From Aphelenchoides besseyi (lineage: Eukaryota > Nematoda > Chromadorea > Rhabditida > Aphelenchoididae): a stretch of DNA of 64,000 bases. The position numbers and the translations under genes are program-made. Below are positions 12,901 through 25,100 of the stretch, one piece after another. A model generated the notes under the pieces. The model saw nothing but the letters and a program-made list of their open reading frames with translations. It was not told the DNA's origin and ran no database searches. The DNA lies in assembly GCA_024699855.1 (NCBI GenBank), contig JAMPIQ010000001.1, positions 13,826,001 to 13,890,000 on the forward strand, written 5' to 3'. How positions within the stretch are numbered: the first letter of the stretch is position 1; every line of letters begins with the position of its first letter.

Positions 12901-15078
12901 CGTTTAATTGGTTTCTTGAATAAATTACAAGGCCCGCAGCGATTTTGCAACGGTGCAAGGTTATTATCTTGAACGACCATCCAAAAGTTGTGAGTGACTA
13001 ACGAAAAAACCTTCTGAACGTAAAATTAAAGATAAACAGTTTTACAAGTTTTCCAACAATCGTTTCAACGAAATTCGCTACGCTTAACGTCATGTAATGT
13101 TGCAACAACATGTCAAGACGTATCGATGAATTCTGAGGCATCTCGGGATGGTGGTTGTAGTACATTTTGTGTAATGGATCGTAAAAACCTGCAGAAGCTT
13201 ACAACATTTCATGGGTGTACAGAGATGCGAAGGTTACTAGCAAAAACTCCGATTCGATGGCCCAAAAGTCAACATCGATTTGAGGGTCCTCGGCCCGCGT
13301 ATTGACCTTTAGCGAAAAGTTCCAAAGCAACGTGACCGAAAGGGCAGCAAGAGAACAAACTAGTGCAACGTCGAATCGTTCGGTTCATTCGATTGACTTT
13401 AAAAGTCGTCTTCCAGTGGAACCTCCGTGTGTGTGGTCCATTAGATGTTGTAGTTAATCATAAGATGTTATTGAAATCCTACAAGTCGCGAGTTTGTAGT
13501 ATTGAATTGTGTATTGGAGCACGTGTTTGATCGTCGTCGAAAACAATCTGTCAAAGAGCAGATCGTAAAAACGGAAGTTGCGGTATTTTGGTGCAAAACA
13601 AGTCGTCTTTTCAAAACGGTTCTCTCGTTTTTATCGCTAAAACTCGGTTGTACGTTGGCCTTGACCATTCCATTTGATTCGTTCATGAATTGTCAAGCAA
13701 TTGTGACTTTAAAATCTATGTAAAGGTTGTTTTGTAAATCGAAGAGACTGAAGATCATGAACGTCGAATTTGTTGCCTCACGATTCTCGACCATTCGATG
13801 CGTCACGGATGAGTTTCAATCGCAAGAGCGCCCGTTCTCATTAATCTCCGTGGTCCCATCAATCAGCGGATTTGAACCGGTGGGTGTTGAGTCCGCGGAA
13901 GTGCCATGAGACTGCCGATTCGATGTCACGTATCAAACTGCAAAAAACACCCATCGAATCGTTTTTTCTTTAACGTCAACTTCAAACGATTGTCCGTTGA
14001 ATACGAAAATAAAGTTTCGAGCAGAATCGATCAGCAGAAGCAATCAATTCCCCACTTCAATAACAGAAACTTTAACGATCAGTTGACGAGTACCGAAGAC
14101 GAATTATCAGCGAAGACCACACATCGCGATATCACAAGCCATCTGCCCTACACTCAACCCCATTCCGTGGGGTGTTAATTGGCGATCATCTCGACGGCTA
14201 ATTACTCGGTTAAAAACGAAAAAACCCTCGGAAATGTTTCAGTCTGTTCGGCTTCCTTTTGCCATTAAGATCAACGTTCTTTCGGCGTTCTTGTTCGAAC
14301 AGGAAGCCGTGAATCGAAGCCACGTACTTTCGGCGTTGTCTTTTCATTCACCTTTCGAGGGACGTGAGCCGGTGCTGTTTTCGAATCAAAACAAAAGACG
14401 GGAGTGTGGGTGGATGCCAAACGTTCGGCACAATTGAAATTTCAGATTCAATGAGCTACGTTCCATTCGAATCATTTGAATACTTTTGCTGCAATCGTTT
14501 CGATTGTTTTCGTAAAGTCGAATTACTCGACGAATTCCATGCATTCCGTTCGCTTTTCGTGTGGCAATTGTTAGCAATTGGTTTGCATTCTTGAGTTTCA
14601 GAGACTTTGGCTCGTTGACTATTCGTTTTCAAGCGGCGCCTGGAAGCGCAGAAATGTTCGAACTCGATCATCGTCGTTCGCCGTCCTTAGGCCGACGTTT
14701 GATTTGGGACGATTCAGCGCCAGCGTAGGTTTTACTGCCCATCAAAACGGGGATTGGCACCGCAATTTGTCATATTGGCCAAACGGTTTTGATTTTCTTC
14801 TACGCACTTCAGCCACGGAGTTTTTATGGCTCTTCGCTACATGTCCAAAGGGGAGATTGCGTTGAAGACCATATGGTCATTTGAGTTTGGACGATCAGTT
14901 TTGATTGTCAGCGGCTTATCAACTCGTGAACTGAGTTGACGGCTGTTGCGTCCAAGTGGTCATTTTCGTGAGTTCGTGTGGACGAAACAAACTCAAAACT
15001 GAATTCTGTTGTTTGTGACAACTGAGCTTAAAGTTCTAGCGTTTTATTTCTTTCGTTATATTGACAGCTATCACTGTA
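9913..15078. other. about 5 kb with no confident gene except a weak candidate at 12151-12489
   Basis: Open frames such as 10814-11191 (+), 13906-14178 (+) and 14578-14865 (+) do not join to neighbours by good splice sites, have no signal peptide or known motif, and have basic, shuffled-looking compositions. I treat them as chance. The stretch carries the upstream regions of the BTB gene (from 9912) and of the membrane-protein gene at 15079, and may be mainly regulatory. Confidence 0.4.
12151..12489 (-). CDS. possible small two-exon secreted protein
   Basis: Exons at 12489-12397 and 12336-12151 join in phase 0 through a GTAAGT donor and an ATCAG acceptor, giving about 92 residues. The first exon looks like a signal peptide (MKRAYSLAFSLTLLSMLPSK). 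The remainder is basic and contains one early cysteine (NDCQTQ). There is no recognised family and no second line of support, so this may be fortuitous. Confidence 0.3.
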
Positions 15079-15997
15079 ATGCCGCAGCATCATTACCATA
15101 AAATTGATCGAAAATGGTCGCTAAGCGAAACTCAAAGGTTTGACTGCAGAAAAGTTTATTGATTGTCGACCTGAAGTTTTACTGTGGTTTTTGCAAAAAC
15201 TTTTTATTCTTAGAAGCAATTAACTAATTTTAATTTTATAGCAATTCGTTGGAATGGGCACCACCTCTTCGTATCATCTCAATTATTACGCTCTTTGCCT
15301 CAACCCTTGACCTGATGGCCGATTTTCTGCTCTGCAGTCGGTTGGTTACTCACGTGTAGCTCGTTGAGTTTACTGGAGAGTTTGTAGATTGGCCGAATTC
15401 CTCGAAAACTTTCAAACTGATACCGCGAAGATATGTGCCTACGGTTACTTCTTCTTCACCGGCGTGAGCATTCTCGTTTACATTGCCGAAATGGTCGACG
15501 TGTTTCATAGCTTGAAATACGATGAAGAGAACGTTTTCTTTGCTCGATTGGCCAAGTCGATGGTGCTGGTTTGTGAGGAGGTGGGTTCGAAAAGTGCTCA
15601 ATTGAGGATATTCGATATTCAGGTTCCGTTGCCATTGCTATTGAACATTCTGTTCTCGACAGAGCCGCGAATGTCCTTGGCATCACCAATGCACATCTCT
15701 TCATGGATCAAAATAATCACTCTCACGTGGGGAATCGTCAAATTCACAAAGTTGAGATTTTTTTGGCCGCTTTTGATTTTGAATCCAAAGCACGAGCAAA
15801 AGTTGGCAACCAACTGGTGATTCTAATTGTTTTGTATTTTCAGAGAAAATATTCGTCGTTGCTTTCAAATCAATTACTATCGCGCTACAATGATTTTCGT
15901 GAACATCTTTCACTTGCTGGCAATCATCATTGTGGTCATGAATCTGGTCCAATCGGGACGTGGTGGTCGTCCAATCACTGTGGAAACCTCCGTCTAG
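15079..15997 (+). CDS. small multi-pass membrane protein
   Basis: Exons at 15079-15137, 15242-15340, 15388-15580, 15623-15750 and 15844-15997 join in phase to 210 residues. The start at 15079 (MPQHHYHKIDRKW) was chosen because only this frame meets the phase required by exon 2; the nearby ATG at 15115 leads to a stop. Hydrophobic segments lie at about residues 27-50 (RIISIITLFASTLDL), 63-90 (AYGYFFFTGVSILVYIAEMV), ~120-160 (VPLPLLLNIL, WIKIITLTWGIVKF) and 170-195 (MIFVNIFHLLAIIIVVMNLV). The tail is short (SGRGGRPITVETSV). A likely AATAAA lies at 16141. The size and the four-plus TM layout resemble the membrane proteins at 38.8 and 48.2-52.5 kb, but I cannot show homology by eye. Function unknown. 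Confidence 0.7.
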
Positions 15998-16174
15998 GAC
16001 TAATGGGTCATCTTCAAAAACAATTTTCTTTCAAAAAACAGTAATACCATCGGGTAAAAGTCGTGAAGATTTAAAAAAACACGTAGTCGATTCGATTGTT
16101 GTAAATTTTGTCTTTTACTACGTACCAACTACTCTATGACAATAAATTAATTAAAAGGTCAATTGAGAGAATAG

Positions 16175-19100
16175 TTAGAATGCGCCCGTCGGATTCCCGG
16201 TCCACGGATAGATCATTGGGCAGGTATTACACGACAAGAACTGATGTTCCTTAGAGCCAAGAGTCGGTGTTTGGTAGATGCATTTGTTCGGTTGTGTACA
16301 AACTCGTGATGACGGCGGCGCGTACATATGGACTTGGCATCCACTTCGTTGTGCCAATTGATCAACGCTCTGTGGATTCTTCATCCATTCAATCAATTCG
16401 CGAAGTGTCATGAAATAGACATCACGATATTGACGCATAAGACCAAGAAAACTGAAAAGCATTCGATTTGTTTTTAAACGATTTCAACCTACTTCTCCAG
16501 AGCTCGCATTCCGATTCCACCATGACTTTGAAGAAACTCAGCATTCAAGTTCAAAACGTACGGTGCTCGGTTTTGCGAATAGGCACGATTGAAGTTTCTG
16601 AACATATAGTAAAGAACGTGATCAGTGGTTTCGTTTCCCGTTAAAATTCCTTGAAGCATTGATGAGCGTAGGAACTCGGTTGAGCCATGATAGACATTGT
16701 TCGGAATAACCCAAAATCCAGGAACTGAAACGCCTGGACAATAGTCATTTTCGCAACGATAGGGAACAGCAAAGTCAAGAGTGTGTGGCCAAAACGGTGC
16801 ACCATTCACATCGGGATCAGCATTGATTGTGTTATCGTAGATAAAACCCGCATTTTTTGCCATCTAAAGTCAACGTGTTTTTAAGTTGTTTAGGAAAACG
16901 AACCAGGAACTGAACATCCCCGCCTAATCCCAATTGTGGTGCTCTCATTCCGACGATTTCCGAATCCACAACATTCGCGAATTTAGCCATCACTCGTCGC
17001 TGTCCATCAATCTCTGACAACCACTCAGTCCAATTAGCGCCGGAAAGTAGGCGATGACTTCAAACGCTAATTGAGTGTGTCTAATCGACCACTTACCTTA
17101 TCGAATTCGATGCCAATTCATGACCCTGTTCGGCAAGCCATTGTACTTCATTGTAGTTTGTCCATTCGTGACTGACAAAAAACGTTCCACGAATCGGACA
17201 ACCGTTAGGATTTAAGAGCTGAAAGTCGTTGAAGATATGTCGATAGTCGCGCATTGATTTGTCTGGAAAATTGTTAGCATAAAAGATTTATAACTCTACC
17301 ATTGATTGGATCGTCAAAGGTCAAAACAACGATCTGTGGTATCTTCTGCAATGGAATTCCGGACACTGGCTCTCGACCATTTCGCGAACAAAAACAATCC
17401 GGTAGTTGACATCTTTCCGGATGTTCGGGCAACGGACATCTCTGAGCCAACGAAGCGGGAGTTTGTGGTCGATAAGAGGAGAAACGTCGTCGATCTGCAA
17501 ACTCAATCAATCGAAATTCTCTTCTGCTAAACCAACTCAGTTTCGTACAATAACCATCGTCGTCTTTTTGTTCACCCTTCGGACATTCGCAAACCTTCTC
17601 TCGACAAACAGCACTCGATTGACATCCAAACTGATCGCAAGGTTCGCCGACTTCTGCCGACGAGTTGAAGTTTCGAACGCACGTGTTCCTTTGCACTTGA
17701 TGTCCAGACAAACAGATGCATTTGCGGAGCACCGAATCACAAATCGATCCACCAGTACAAATTTGATTTTGATCGCAGAGTTTATTAGGCAACGCAAATT
17801 CGTAGTCTAAACTGTCGAGTTACAAAGATCGTTAAGTTTATTGAAGCAAAATCAAGCGATAACTTTCGTTTAGGAATATCTGTCTTATAAATACGAGTCT
17901 GTTAAGCACCAGTATAGATAATTCAAGGCACAGTACAGCAGTTGTAGTCGGCGCTTGCAACTCCCGTAACATAGCAATAGGATTTGGGTGGACAGTGGGG
18001 TTCGAGGCCGTTGCAGATTCTTAGACGACCGGACGACTCATCTCGCAACGGTTCGTTACCCGGAGGACAAACGGCTCTTCGATCTGCATCGCCCAATTCG
18101 ACCTCTTTCTTTGCGTTCGGACGTTTCAGTCGGGGACCAACGATTCGCGGGACTGCACGTGGAGCCAAATGATGGACCGGCAGCTGCGACAATTGATGTT
18201 CCATATGTTGCCGTTGGATTTGTTGAATATGATGCAATTGCAAATGGAACGGTTGATGCGCGGTGTTATTTTGTTTTGCTGTTGCTAGGATTCTGTTTTG
18301 TTCTTTTTGTCGTCTCAATTGTTCCGCTTCGATTTGTCTGAGATGATGTTGCAGTTGTGCTTGTTGGATACGAATCAGCTCTTCGACTGTTGGTCCTTCG
18401 ATCGGATCTTAAAGCAAAAAGCTAAGCAAATGTAAAGCGAGAGCATTGGAAATCGAAAGCATCACAGATCCCGCTAACCTTTTGTGATCAGTTTTTTTGT
18501 CAAGTTCGGTTTCTCAGTCGTGACTTGAACGTTCAATAACTTCGGCACATGAATACACTTGTCTTGAGCTCGTTGATAGCCGGGTATACATTTGCATTCA
18601 TTTCCATCACAGCTATAAAAAGCAACCTTAAAGATCATTCGTGTTCCCGCTTACATCGAATTGTCCGGACATTTTAACGAGGCTTCACACGACCAAACAC
18701 CACCGCTGTTTGCCAGTTTTTGTTGCTGAATCAAGTCGTCGGAAGTGCAAATGTAATTCCGAATATGCGGTTTGTTCGTTGGACATGCACAACGCTAAAA
18801 TCGCTTGTTTGATTTCTGAGCAATGAACTCACTTGTTTTTGTTGACACATCGAACCGCCGGTGCAGATGACGTTTTCGTCTTTGCACGACTCTAATGGTC
18901 GTGCATATTTAAGTCCTAAAAACTCAAAATTAACGACCAGTTTTAATATCAAATTGAAATTTAGCCCCGCTCTTTAATGACAAAAAACGAGCCATAGTTT
19001 GCGTAATGATGATTTCGTAGGTGATGGAAACGAATACACGGCTCTGTGTACGAAGGTCCCATTGGAATACATTGGTCGTTGATTAGGGTCGTATAAAGCG

Positions 19101-22100
19101 GACATTGACATGTTCGATCAACGCAAATCGTGTTTCCACGACAATGCAGACCACTGGCCGCACATTCATCTGCAGAAAGATGAAGTTTTGAGCAAAAGTT
19201 ATAGATCGTTTTAGTTCCAAAAAACAACACACGCCCATCAAACACCAAATTGAGTACCCGCACAATCACAACCGCTATCATTACTGATTGTTTAGATCGT
19301 CAGTCCACTTGTTAAAGTTTTTCAAAACCATACGCTTACTTGGTCTTACGACTTCTTCTAACGGTACTTCCGGAGTGACAGTCGACGGAAATTGTCGAAC
19401 TTCGCAAACTCCCTGAGCTGATGGACTCATTCCAGCGGGACATAAGCAATAGCCGGCAATACACAGAGAACCACCACTGCACTTATCGTAAGGTCCTAGA
19501 CAAACTCATTATCCATTAACCGTAGGATCATTGTACCGCAATTCTTTCCAGGTGCAACAGTTCGTGGAGTCAAAAGTGACGGTGCCGGTGAAGTCGACGG
19601 TGTTTCCGTGATCAGTGGTTGTGATGTGAAAGTTGGCAAACGAGTGGGCGGTTGTGTCGCGTGAGTAGTTTGAATCGCCTGTTGTTGCGAATATCCGGCA
19701 TTTTGTCCGTTCAATTGAACACGATAAGCTTGAATTTGTTCTTGTGGTTTAACTGCAGCGACAACAGCCGGTTGAATTTGTTGTTGTCGCAATTGACCTT
19801 AAACACAAAAGATTTCATTTTTAACTAATTCCCGACTATCAATAGTGCTTGTGAAGACTCTTGGCATCTATTTTTGAGTTCAAATGGACTCACCTTGACA
19901 TGATGATCCTAATGCGCAATTTTGTTGTGCAACGACCGGAGCAGCTCGTGTACATTGACCGTTTTGGATGATCATCATCGGATCGGGACAAACACACCAA
20001 CCACGATGACAAACCGCTTGGCCGGAACATTTCTCGCCCGCAGAACACGAACCACCCGGTGGAATCAGCGGAGGAGCAACGGTCGTCGTAGTCGTTGGAT
20101 CTAAACGGTGAGATTTGGTTTTGAGCCTTTTGTTTTGTAAGAGGGTTAAGAGTTAGGAACACACACAAAGGTAAGTTTAAGCGTTTAGTTTATTTTCAAA
20201 CAGTAAAAATCACAGCAAACAAAATGGAACACTCGTTCTTAACACACGCATTTCTCGAAATGTCCAGCACCCCTATGGCACATTGGGCGAGTGGAACTAA
20301 TCAGATGGTTATCCGTTTACTGAAACTCAAATCCATTAGACTGAAAAGGCATTTAGATCACTCACTTTTACGTGAACGTCGTTTATCTTCTTCTTTACAT
20401 GAAGTGTCGTCGACCTCGTCCACGCAAACACAAATTGACTCAAGACAAACGAAATTTCGGCGACATTGAGACGAGAACTCGCAACGTTCGCCGGGCGCCA
20501 AATTCGTTGGCATCACCGGTCGGTAGGTGGTTCGTTCACGGGGTTTGATGTCGACGAACTCGCACACCGATCGACCGTGTCGTAGGACAATTGACTTCTT
20601 TTCGTCGATGCAAATACAACGACCGTCTTGACACTTCGCGTCGAAAGTGCAGCGGCTGAATTGATCGCAAAAAGCTCCGGGGATTACAATTCGCTCGACT
20701 TCAGATGTCACGTGAGCAGGCTGCTCGGTCGTGGTGATTGTTGCAGTGGTAGTTGGAGGTGGCAAAGTCGAGGTCGTAGGCAACGGGATAGAAATCGGGA
20801 GTGTAGGCAACGGGACCGGGAGTGGAGGCAACGGAACTGGTAGGTTCGGCGGTGGAATCGGTGGAAGATCTTGAATACAAACCTAAGATCAAATGATGTT
20901 TTTCGTTAAACAAAACAAGAACTCACACATCGTCCATCCATACAATTCAACGGTTCCATGCAGTGCGTATCCAACGAACAAGTAGTGGCCGTTGGCGACG
21001 TTCGGTTTCTCAACGGCAATTTATTGCAAAAACATCTTGAATACGAGCAGTGAGCACCGGCTGGACACTCGCTATTCGATCGACACGTGTGTTCCAAACG
21101 ATAAATTCGAATATGATGGCTAAAATTGTGTGTTTGATTGATTCCCTGCTTTTTATTTTTTGTATCACATTCAAATTATCTCAACAACTTTTTGGACAAA
21201 CGACGACTCGGAACGTCAATGGAAATGCAAAAGTGTTGCCGTTACTCAAAGCCCGCATTAGCAACGAATTATATTCCTACAACGAAAACCGTCGACGACT
21301 TGTTTTTTGGCACGATGAAACATGGGCTAAGCGGACGCCTCATTTGTGTTGTTTTTCAGTTTTGCGAACGATGTCAACTACAACCCCCGAGGTTTGTAGA
21401 TATTTGTATTTTTAATTCGGAGGTTTTTTAGGACAACGAAATTTGGGAAGAGATGGGATTACAAAACAAATCCAATGCGCCGAGAGCCTGTGGAAGGACG
21501 ATCATTGAGAGCGACTCGGATGTCTCGGGGGTTGAAATCGAACAAACACAGGAAGAAATGGAGGATTCGGTATGCAATCGTAATTTAAACCTGTTGTTAC
21601 ACTTGATTTCAGAGCGATTCGGATGATCTAGCAACTGAAATACCATTCGTGCAAAGTCCGACCTGTAAGCCATGGACACTTGATGACAACCTCATTCTCA
21701 TCAAAGAAATCAGGGGTCATCCCGTTCTCTACCAAAACCGCGGTCATTTCTGCGAAACCAAAAAGCAAGCTGCTCAGGCCATCGTAAAAAGCAAGAAACT
21801 AAAACGTGGAACGAACTGTCAGTTATTTCTCGTTTAAATTCTTTAAATCCGCCTTTTCAGACACGGCGGTTCTTGCACATGTTAACCAACTCTTAACCCG
21901 TATTCGAAACATTTGAGATGGAGTTGGATTCAATGTTTAGCCAGAAACTTACTCCACGTACAAAATGGGGAGTTGCAATGGTGATTGATGGAAACAAATG
22001 TTTCCTCAGCAACCGAGAACCTATTGAAACGAGAGAGGCAAGTCCAACGAAATACACAGTCGCTCAAGATGGTTTTAGGACCTCAAACAATTCGAACATG

Positions 22101-25100
22101 ACCTCCTAGCAATAATTCGAGGCGAGGACTACCCGACTGAAATGACAATTGGAAAAATAAAGTTCCGAGAACCGACATTAAACAGTCAAAATTTAATCGT
22201 CAGCACATGCGAGATTTCCCGCCAACTGGTTGCGTATGTGGGTTTAAAAGGTAACCGCACATTCAAGCTTAATGTATATTTACAGTTTAGCAACTTTAAT
22301 CGTCGTGCACAAGGCTTTAACTGCATTCAGCCGCGAACGTTTATACGGATACGTAAACAATTTCGGTGATCATTTTTTGGAATAATCTGAGCAGGCCAAT
22401 AAAAATTTTGTGCTCAATGTATTTAAAACTAAGAAAATAACGTTGTGTCAAGCACCCTTACAATCATTCGAATTTTAATACACCAACTTACGTCGAAAAA
22501 GCAGCTGCAGAGAGATCTCCCGGAAGAGCGGTTGTGATCGGAAGACCGTTCGGTGACTCCTTTGTTCGTCTTAAACTAAACACAAACATCCTATGAGTTT
22601 GTAGCTTCTTCGACTTACCTATTCAAGTTTCGTTGCGGTTTACCCAAATTCGTTTCCGGTCGTCTTCCCGGATGCATCATCAACATCTGCTGTTGATGTT
22701 GAAGCAAATTGGTTACCGGTCCAAAATTCTCGGGGTCGCCGTGTTGAACAACAGGCGGCAGTTGTGGAATTGAATTCTCGGATCCACGATGCGGATTCGT
22801 CGCCGTCAACCCACCGCTTGTTTTGCGCTGTGCACTCGGCACATTAACTGTGCGATAATCGTGACGACAGCGTGCACGAAACGGCTCGTAACCATTAAGA
22901 CATTTACACATTCCTAAGAGCACGATATCTGGTCTGTAAGGAGTATGTTCATACCGTCTTTACACCACGAATCATTCGTACAAAGATCGTTGTTAGCAGC
23001 CGAGCATTGTTCTCCAGGAGCACGAACCCGATCGGCCGAAATGCACATCGAATAAACTTCCACATAACCAACAGCGCAATTACAGAACCCGAAAGCCGAG
23101 CAGTATGAGCCGTTGAGACATTGAATGTTGGGATCACACAAATCTCCAGGAGCTGCAGTTCGAATCTGGGGTATTTCAGTTTCCGGGTTTATTGAATTCG
23201 AAGCCAGGTTGTCAATACCGCTCATGGAAACACATCCATCAGCCGCTGCATTTGATGTTATTGGACAAACACACGCTCCAACGTCAATTCGGCATTCCGC
23301 GTTCTTTTGACAAAACCTCCCATCAACACACGTTTCTCCCAATTTGGCTTCAATAATACAGAATCCGCCACGTTCGGTTCGATCTTTTGTGCAACGACAA
23401 TTTCCATTTAAACACTCACTTCCGTTTGTGCACAAATCAGCCGGACTGCACGGCTCGCCAAGACCCACCTGAAGTTTGATGTCAATTGAATTCGCTTCCG
23501 AAAACTCACCGGTTGAACATCCGAACGTCTTCGAATACAAATTCCCATAAACGGTAAACGATCGGGTAGACAAACGCAGACAAAACCCAATCCAGCTTTT
23601 TGCGAGCATCGCGCTCCGTCCATACATGATTCACGATCCAATTCACACGATTCGAACGGCAATCGATTTCCATTTCCAATACCATTGGATGTTTCTGCAA
23701 CTCCACCACGCCATGGAGATCGTCGAACTGACGAAGCCGAGAGATGTATTTGTGGTCTACGTATCTTCATTTTTACACATTTGTGACCGTCGTTTCGTGT
23801 TCCATCTTCGCATTTGCAGAAACCTAAAAGTTTGACGATTAACAGCCTTCAAAGATTTTAGACATACCGTAGGTACAATGTGAGTTTCCAACGCAAATTC
23901 GATCAGAACCGCAATGCTCTCCGGGCTTTGCTTTCTGAATACGACCTTTGACGCTAACGGCAGGATTTAGAGGTCTCTGAATTGCGACGGGTCGGGCATG
24001 ATGTCGATGGTGAACTCGCTTGACGGCTGCACCAAAGTTTTGCATCGGATTACGTGGTGGAGTATGAGCAGCAAGACCGAGATCGTTCCCACTTCCCATC
24101 AACGAACGTGGATCATCGACCACAGCCCGTGGAGCCGGAAGACAGAAGTTATCCACCGGAACAAATCCCGCTTTACACATACAATAACTGGAAAAATGAA
24201 CACCAATTCAACTCTCGTTCTTACCCATTATCACAATACGAGTTTCGGTGACAATTCGGAGATCCGAAACAAAACGAACCACGTGCTCTGCGCACCGGAA
24301 CGCATTCGCCAGTGCCACGTTGAATTGTTGTTTCGAATCCAATCGGACACTCGCAAACTCCAGAATATTGTCCGCAGACAGAATTGAAAACACAAAGCTG
24401 TAACCCACAGATTAACAGCTCGTACACAAATCTCAATCACCTGTCCATTCGCACACTCTTCACCCGGTCGAGCGGTTGGACGATCGGGACATCGATGAAA
24501 ACGATGTCGTTGTAAGGGAGGAACTCCACGACCACAAGAACAAACGCCTTCCGTACAGATTCCATTGTTGTGAACGCATTGCTCATTCAAATAACACGGC
24601 GAGCCCAACGATACCGGACTGATTTGACATTGATTGCCCCAAAGAGCATAACCAGGACGACAAACTAAACTTCTGATTATTGTACTGTTGCTCTAATGGA
24701 TTACTCACCGCAAATTCCGTTCACACACGTACCACCGCCATAACAGAAATGACCGTTACAATATGATCCGGGCATTCCAACTCCCTGAACAAAAGGAGTA
24801 GCGGACGGCATATACGGTTGTTGATAAGTGGGATAGAAGCCGCCGATTCCGTTGCTCATTATTTGTTGTTGCTGATCAACATAACCGTCTTGATTCGTTG
24901 TTTGTGAGTCCGTGGATTCGGCCGTTGAAACTCCCGATTCCTGTGCCTGACATGTTCCATCGTTATCCGAGTAGCCGTTTGAACATTGACAAACTCCACG
25001 AACACAACGAGCGTTACTTCCACACATTTCGCTTCCATCACATTTATCTCCCGTTTGTGGCATCTTCATGAACTGACCAGTCACTAACGCCTAAAGACAA

